A stretch of DNA of 64,000 bases, from contig NZ_CP162487.1 in NCBI RefSeq assembly GCF_041240605.1, positions 2,859,001 through 2,923,000 of the forward strand, written 5' to 3'. The notes beneath the pieces are model-generated. The model was not told the origin of the DNA, did not search any database, and saw nothing but the letters and a program-made list of their open reading frames with translations. Source of the stretch: Xanthomonas sp. DAR 80977. GTDB lineage: Bacteria > Pseudomonadota > Gammaproteobacteria > Xanthomonadales > Xanthomonadaceae. The position numbers and the translations under genes are program-made. Each line of letters begins with the position of its first letter. Positions within the stretch are counted from its first letter, which is position 1. Below, in pieces: positions 61,522-64,000 of the stretch.

Positions 61522-63687
61522 TCAGCGAAGTTCGTTGCCGTCCTGCCTGCCGCTTTGCAAGGCGCGCAGGTCCAGCACTTCCCTGCCCTCGGTCAGACTG
61601 GCGTTGAGCGAGGCGAGGCACTGCCGCCACTCGCTGCGCATCTGCCATTCCGCCATTCGCATCAATTCGCCGCCAAGGCTGGCCATCTTCACCAGCCCCA
61701 GGTTGCTGGCCACGCCCTTGATCGCATGGGCATGCTCGCGCAGGCGCTCCCAATTCTCGGTCTCGCCCGCCAGTTGCATTCCGCCCAGGCAACCATCGGC
61801 ATCGTTGAGGCACTGGGAAATGAATTCGCGCTCGAAGCCATCGCCCATGCCCAATCCGGCCAGCTCGTCCAGCACGGAAGGATCCAGCACCCCCTCCGCG
61901 TCGATCCGCTGGCGCGGTTGCGCCTCGGACGGCCGCAGCCTGCCGTCGGTCGCAATATCGGTCAGCGTGTCCAGCAGCTTCGACGCCACCACCGGCTTGG
62001 CCAGGAAGGTGTGCGCTCCGGCCTGCTCGCAGCGATGGATCGACTCCGGGGTGACGTCCGCACTGAGCACCACGACCGGCGTACGCGGCCGGCCCGCCTG
62101 CATGATCCGCAACTGCTTGAGCATGTCCAAGCCGCTCATGCCAGGCATGTGCAGATCGACGATGACGGCATCGAATTCGGTCTCGGCGAGTGCGTCCAGC
62201 ACCGCTTCGGCGCCATCGAGGCAGATCGCCCGATGTCCGGCCTTCTGCAGCAGCCGCTGCAGCACCATGCGGTTCGCGGCATGGTCGTCGGCAACCAGGA
62301 TGCGCATGCTGCGAACGCGTGCACGGTGACGCAGGAACGGATCGGTAAAGGCGATGATATTGCCGCTCGGCGAACCGGCTTCTTCGACAGGGCCATCCGC
62401 GGGCACCGTGGACAGCGGCGACGCGGTCGCCGCCTCGAACGGCAACTCGAACCAGAAGCGGCTCCCGCGCGGCGGATTCTCCTGGTAACCGATGCTGCCG
62501 CCCATCGCTTCGACCAGCCCCTTGGCGATCGTGGTGCCCAGGCCTGTTCCCTCGTAGCGGCGCGCCAATCCCACGTCGGCCTGCTCGAAGGCCTCGAACA
62601 GCCGCGGACGCATGGTCGGCGGCACGCCGATGCCGGTATCGACGATATCGAAGCTCAACCTGGACGGCTCGCCCAGATCGTTGCGCTGGATCCGGACGCG
62701 GATATCCACGCGTCCCATGTTGGTGAACTTGATCGCGTTGCCGGCCAGGTTCAACAGCACCTGACGCAAATGACCCGAATCGCCACGCAGGTGGTCGGGA
62801 ACATCGGCCGCGACCTCGAGGTGATAACCGAGCGCCTTGGCCCGTGCCTGCGGCTGCAGGATCAAGCCGATCTGCGCCATCGTCTCGCGCAACGAAAAAT
62901 CGTGTTTCTCGGTCCGCAGCTTGCCCGCCTCGATGGCGGAGATATCCAGCACCTCTTCCACCAGCGACAACAGGCTGCGCGCCGACGCCTGGATGGTGCC
63001 CACGCACTCGCGCTGCTCCGCGTCCAGTTTGGTGGTGGCCAGGACCTCGGTCATGCCGGACAGGCCGTTCAACGGGGTGCGGAACTCATGGCTCATGTTG
63101 GCGAGGAAACGGCTCTTGGCCTCGCTGGCGCGCCGCGCCTCGGCGGTCGCCTGGGTCAACTGCCGCAGCAGCCCCGACAGGTACATGGGAATGGCGATGA
63201 GGCCGGCCCACAGCCCGGCGCTGAGGGTGAGGTTCTCGCGCCAGTAGCCGTTGAGCAGGACCACGCAGCCGAAACTGATGCAGGCCGACACCACGGCGCC
63301 GATCAGGTAGCGGTTGCCGTAGCGCAGGCCGTTGCCGACCGTGACCCACATGATGATGACGTACAGCCAGGCCAGCGGTTCTCCCTGCAGGATCATCGCC
63401 ACCGTCATCAGGCCGTAGTCGGTCACCATGCCGATGATGCGGCGGACGTTCGACGGCCCCGGCCGGGCCAGAATCGCCGCGAACAGGGCCAGGCCGACGA
63501 GGACGCCCACCCCGCTCATCAGCACCGAGGTCAGGTACACGTCGGGAGCGAGATAGCCCAGCTTTTCCGCCACCGTCATGCAGACGATGACGCCAAGGAA
63601 GATGGCCACCCGGATCAGGGTCTGGCCATGCTCGGTGTCCGTACGCTGTCGCAATCGGCTCCTGATCCACTCCAGCCTTTGGTTCAC
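61522..63687 (-). CDS. rpfC: DSF sensor hybrid kinase RpfC
   Basis: A 721-residue membrane kinase. A short N-terminus and five membrane helices (about 24-175) precede the kinase core with H200 ([12 protein letters not shown]), ATPase motifs ([27 protein letters not shown]), a receiver with D511 ([12 protein letters not shown]) and an Hpt domain with H654 ([13 protein letters not shown]). It senses DSF, holds RpfF in check at low density and phosphorylates RpfG. The start is GTG at 63687, which overlaps the rpfG stop (GTGA); a TTG at 63777 inside rpfG is rejected. No rpfH intervenes. Confidence 0.96.
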   Translation of the reverse strand: MNQRLEWIRSRLRQRTDTEHGQTLIRVAIFLGVIVCMTVAEKLGYLAPDVYLTSVLMSGVGVLVGLALFAAILARPGPSNVRRIIGMVTDYGLMTVAMILQGEPLAWLYVIIMWVTVGNGLRYGNRYLIGAVVSACISFGCVVLLNGYWRENLTLSAGLWAGLIAIPMYLSGLLRQLTQATAEARRASEAKSRFLANMSHEFRTPLNGLSGMTEVLATTKLDAEQRECVGTIQASARSLLSLVEEVLDISAIEAGKLRTEKHDFSLRETMAQIGLILQPQARAKALGYHLEVAADVPDHLRGDSGHLRQVLLNLAGNAIKFTNMGRVDIRVRIQRNDLGEPSRLSFDIVDTGIGVPPTMRPRLFEAFEQADVGLARRYEGTGLGTTIAKGLVEAMGGSIGYQENPPRGSRFWFELPFEAATASPLSTVPADGPVEEAGSPSGNIIAFTDPFLRHRARVRSMRILVADDHAANRMVLQRLLQKAGHRAICLDGAEAVLDALAETEFDAVIVDLHMPGMSGLDMLKQLRIMQAGRPRTPVVVLSADVTPESIHRCEQAGAHTFLAKPVVASKLLDTLTDIATDGRLRPSEAQPRQRIDAEGVLDPSVLDELAGLGMGDGFEREFISQCLNDADGCLGGMQLAGETENWERLREHAHAIKGVASNLGLVKMASLGGELMRMAEWQMRSEWRQCLASLNASLTEGREVLDLRALQSGRQDGNELR

Positions 63688-64000
63688 GGGCTCACCCCCG
63701 GCCGGATCGACGCGGTCGAAAAGCGCTCGCAGATCATGTGCAACTGCTCGCGCCCGCGGAACAGCGCGTCCACGCAACGCGGGTCGAACAAACGGCCGCG
63801 TTGCGCGTAGAGATAGGCGAGGGTCGCATCCATGGTCCAGGCTTCCTTGTAGGGACGCGGCGAGATCAGCGCGTCGAAAACGTCGGCGACCGCCACGATC
63901 CGCGCCTCCAGCGGGATCGCTTCGCCGACCAGTCCATCGGGGTAACCGCTGCCATCGTAACGTTCATGGTGGCGCAGCGCGATCAGCGCGCCGACCTGGA
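63684..64000 (-). CDS. rpfG: c-di-GMP phosphodiesterase RpfG, C-terminal part (HD-GYP)
   Basis: The frame enters from the right edge and ends at 63684. The visible 105 or so residues include the family motif [11 protein letters not shown], then [17 protein letters not shown] and a C-terminal helix. RpfG is a receiver plus HD-GYP phosphodiesterase activated by RpfC. The receiver and catalytic HD pair are outside the window. Its stop overlaps the rpfC start, so rpfG and rpfC form one operon. Confidence 0.94.
   Translation of the reverse strand, partial: QVGALIALRHHERYDGSGYPDGLVGEAIPLEARIVAVADVFDALISPRPYKEAWTMDATLAYLYAQRGRLFDPRCVDALFRGREQLHMICERFSTASIRPGVSP

Noticed and set aside
63688..63777. 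TTG start for rpfC
   Set aside because: It would run 90 bases inside rpfG. The GTG at 63687 overlaps the rpfG stop and gives the usual RpfC length.

Overview
The window looks like a chromosomal segment of a Xanthomonas-type gammaproteobacterium (Lysobacteraceae). The evidence is the high GC content, the gene order fliA-cheYZA-motCD-parA-cheW, a long tandem array of chemoreceptors leading into cheR-cheD-cheB, and a complete rpf (diffusible signal factor) locus at the right end with aconitase genes beside rpfB, rpfF, rpfC and rpfG. No rpfH lies between rpfG and rpfC. I cannot name the species from sequence alone.

Region 1 (1-10140), chemotaxis core. The 3' end of fliA (sigma-28) is followed by cheY, cheZ and a first cheA. 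Next come the second flagellar stator pair motC/motD, a ParA/MinD-type ATPase and a CheW-domain protein with five 35-residue repeats (a ParC/ParP-like polar positioning pair). A STAS protein, a second cheY and a second cheA complete the block.

Region 2 (10141-43000), receptor array. Eleven methyl-accepting chemotaxis proteins (MCPs) lie head to tail. Their sensor domains differ (four-helix bundle, CHASE3, double Cache, single Cache, large helical, Cache plus PAS), but their HAMP-like linkers and signalling tips are nearly identical. Interspersed are an outer-membrane barrel, a PilZ flagellar brake (ycgR), cheW, a small secreted OB-fold-like protein, and a free-standing membrane-anchored copy of a receptor sensor domain. 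I find fifteen candidate sigma-28 promoters across the window, all with an 11-base spacer, so most of this block probably forms one FliA regulon. Seven of the eleven receptors end in a W-x-E-F tail that fits the CheR/CheB docking pentapeptide.

Region 3 (43038-51268), adaptation and c-di-GMP. cheR-cheD-cheB overlap each other. They are followed by a PAS-PAS-GAF-GGDEF-EAL protein, probably a phosphodiesterase, and a periplasmic-propeller diguanylate cyclase. With ycgR inside the array, this suggests that chemotaxis and c-di-GMP control of the flagellar motor are genetically linked.

Region 4 (51269-64000), metabolism and cell-cell signalling. acnB (minus strand) is separated from acnA/rpfA (plus strand) by a PIN/AbrB toxin-antitoxin pair with CATAC repeats upstream. 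Then follow a small lipoprotein (minus), rpfB and rpfF (plus), and a convergent rpfG-rpfC operon (minus) that runs off the right edge. RpfF makes the DSF signal, RpfC senses it, RpfG degrades c-di-GMP in response and RpfB takes part in signal turnover.

I saw no rRNA, tRNA, CRISPR array, prophage or transposase. All promoter, terminator and domain calls were made by eye from the sequence.
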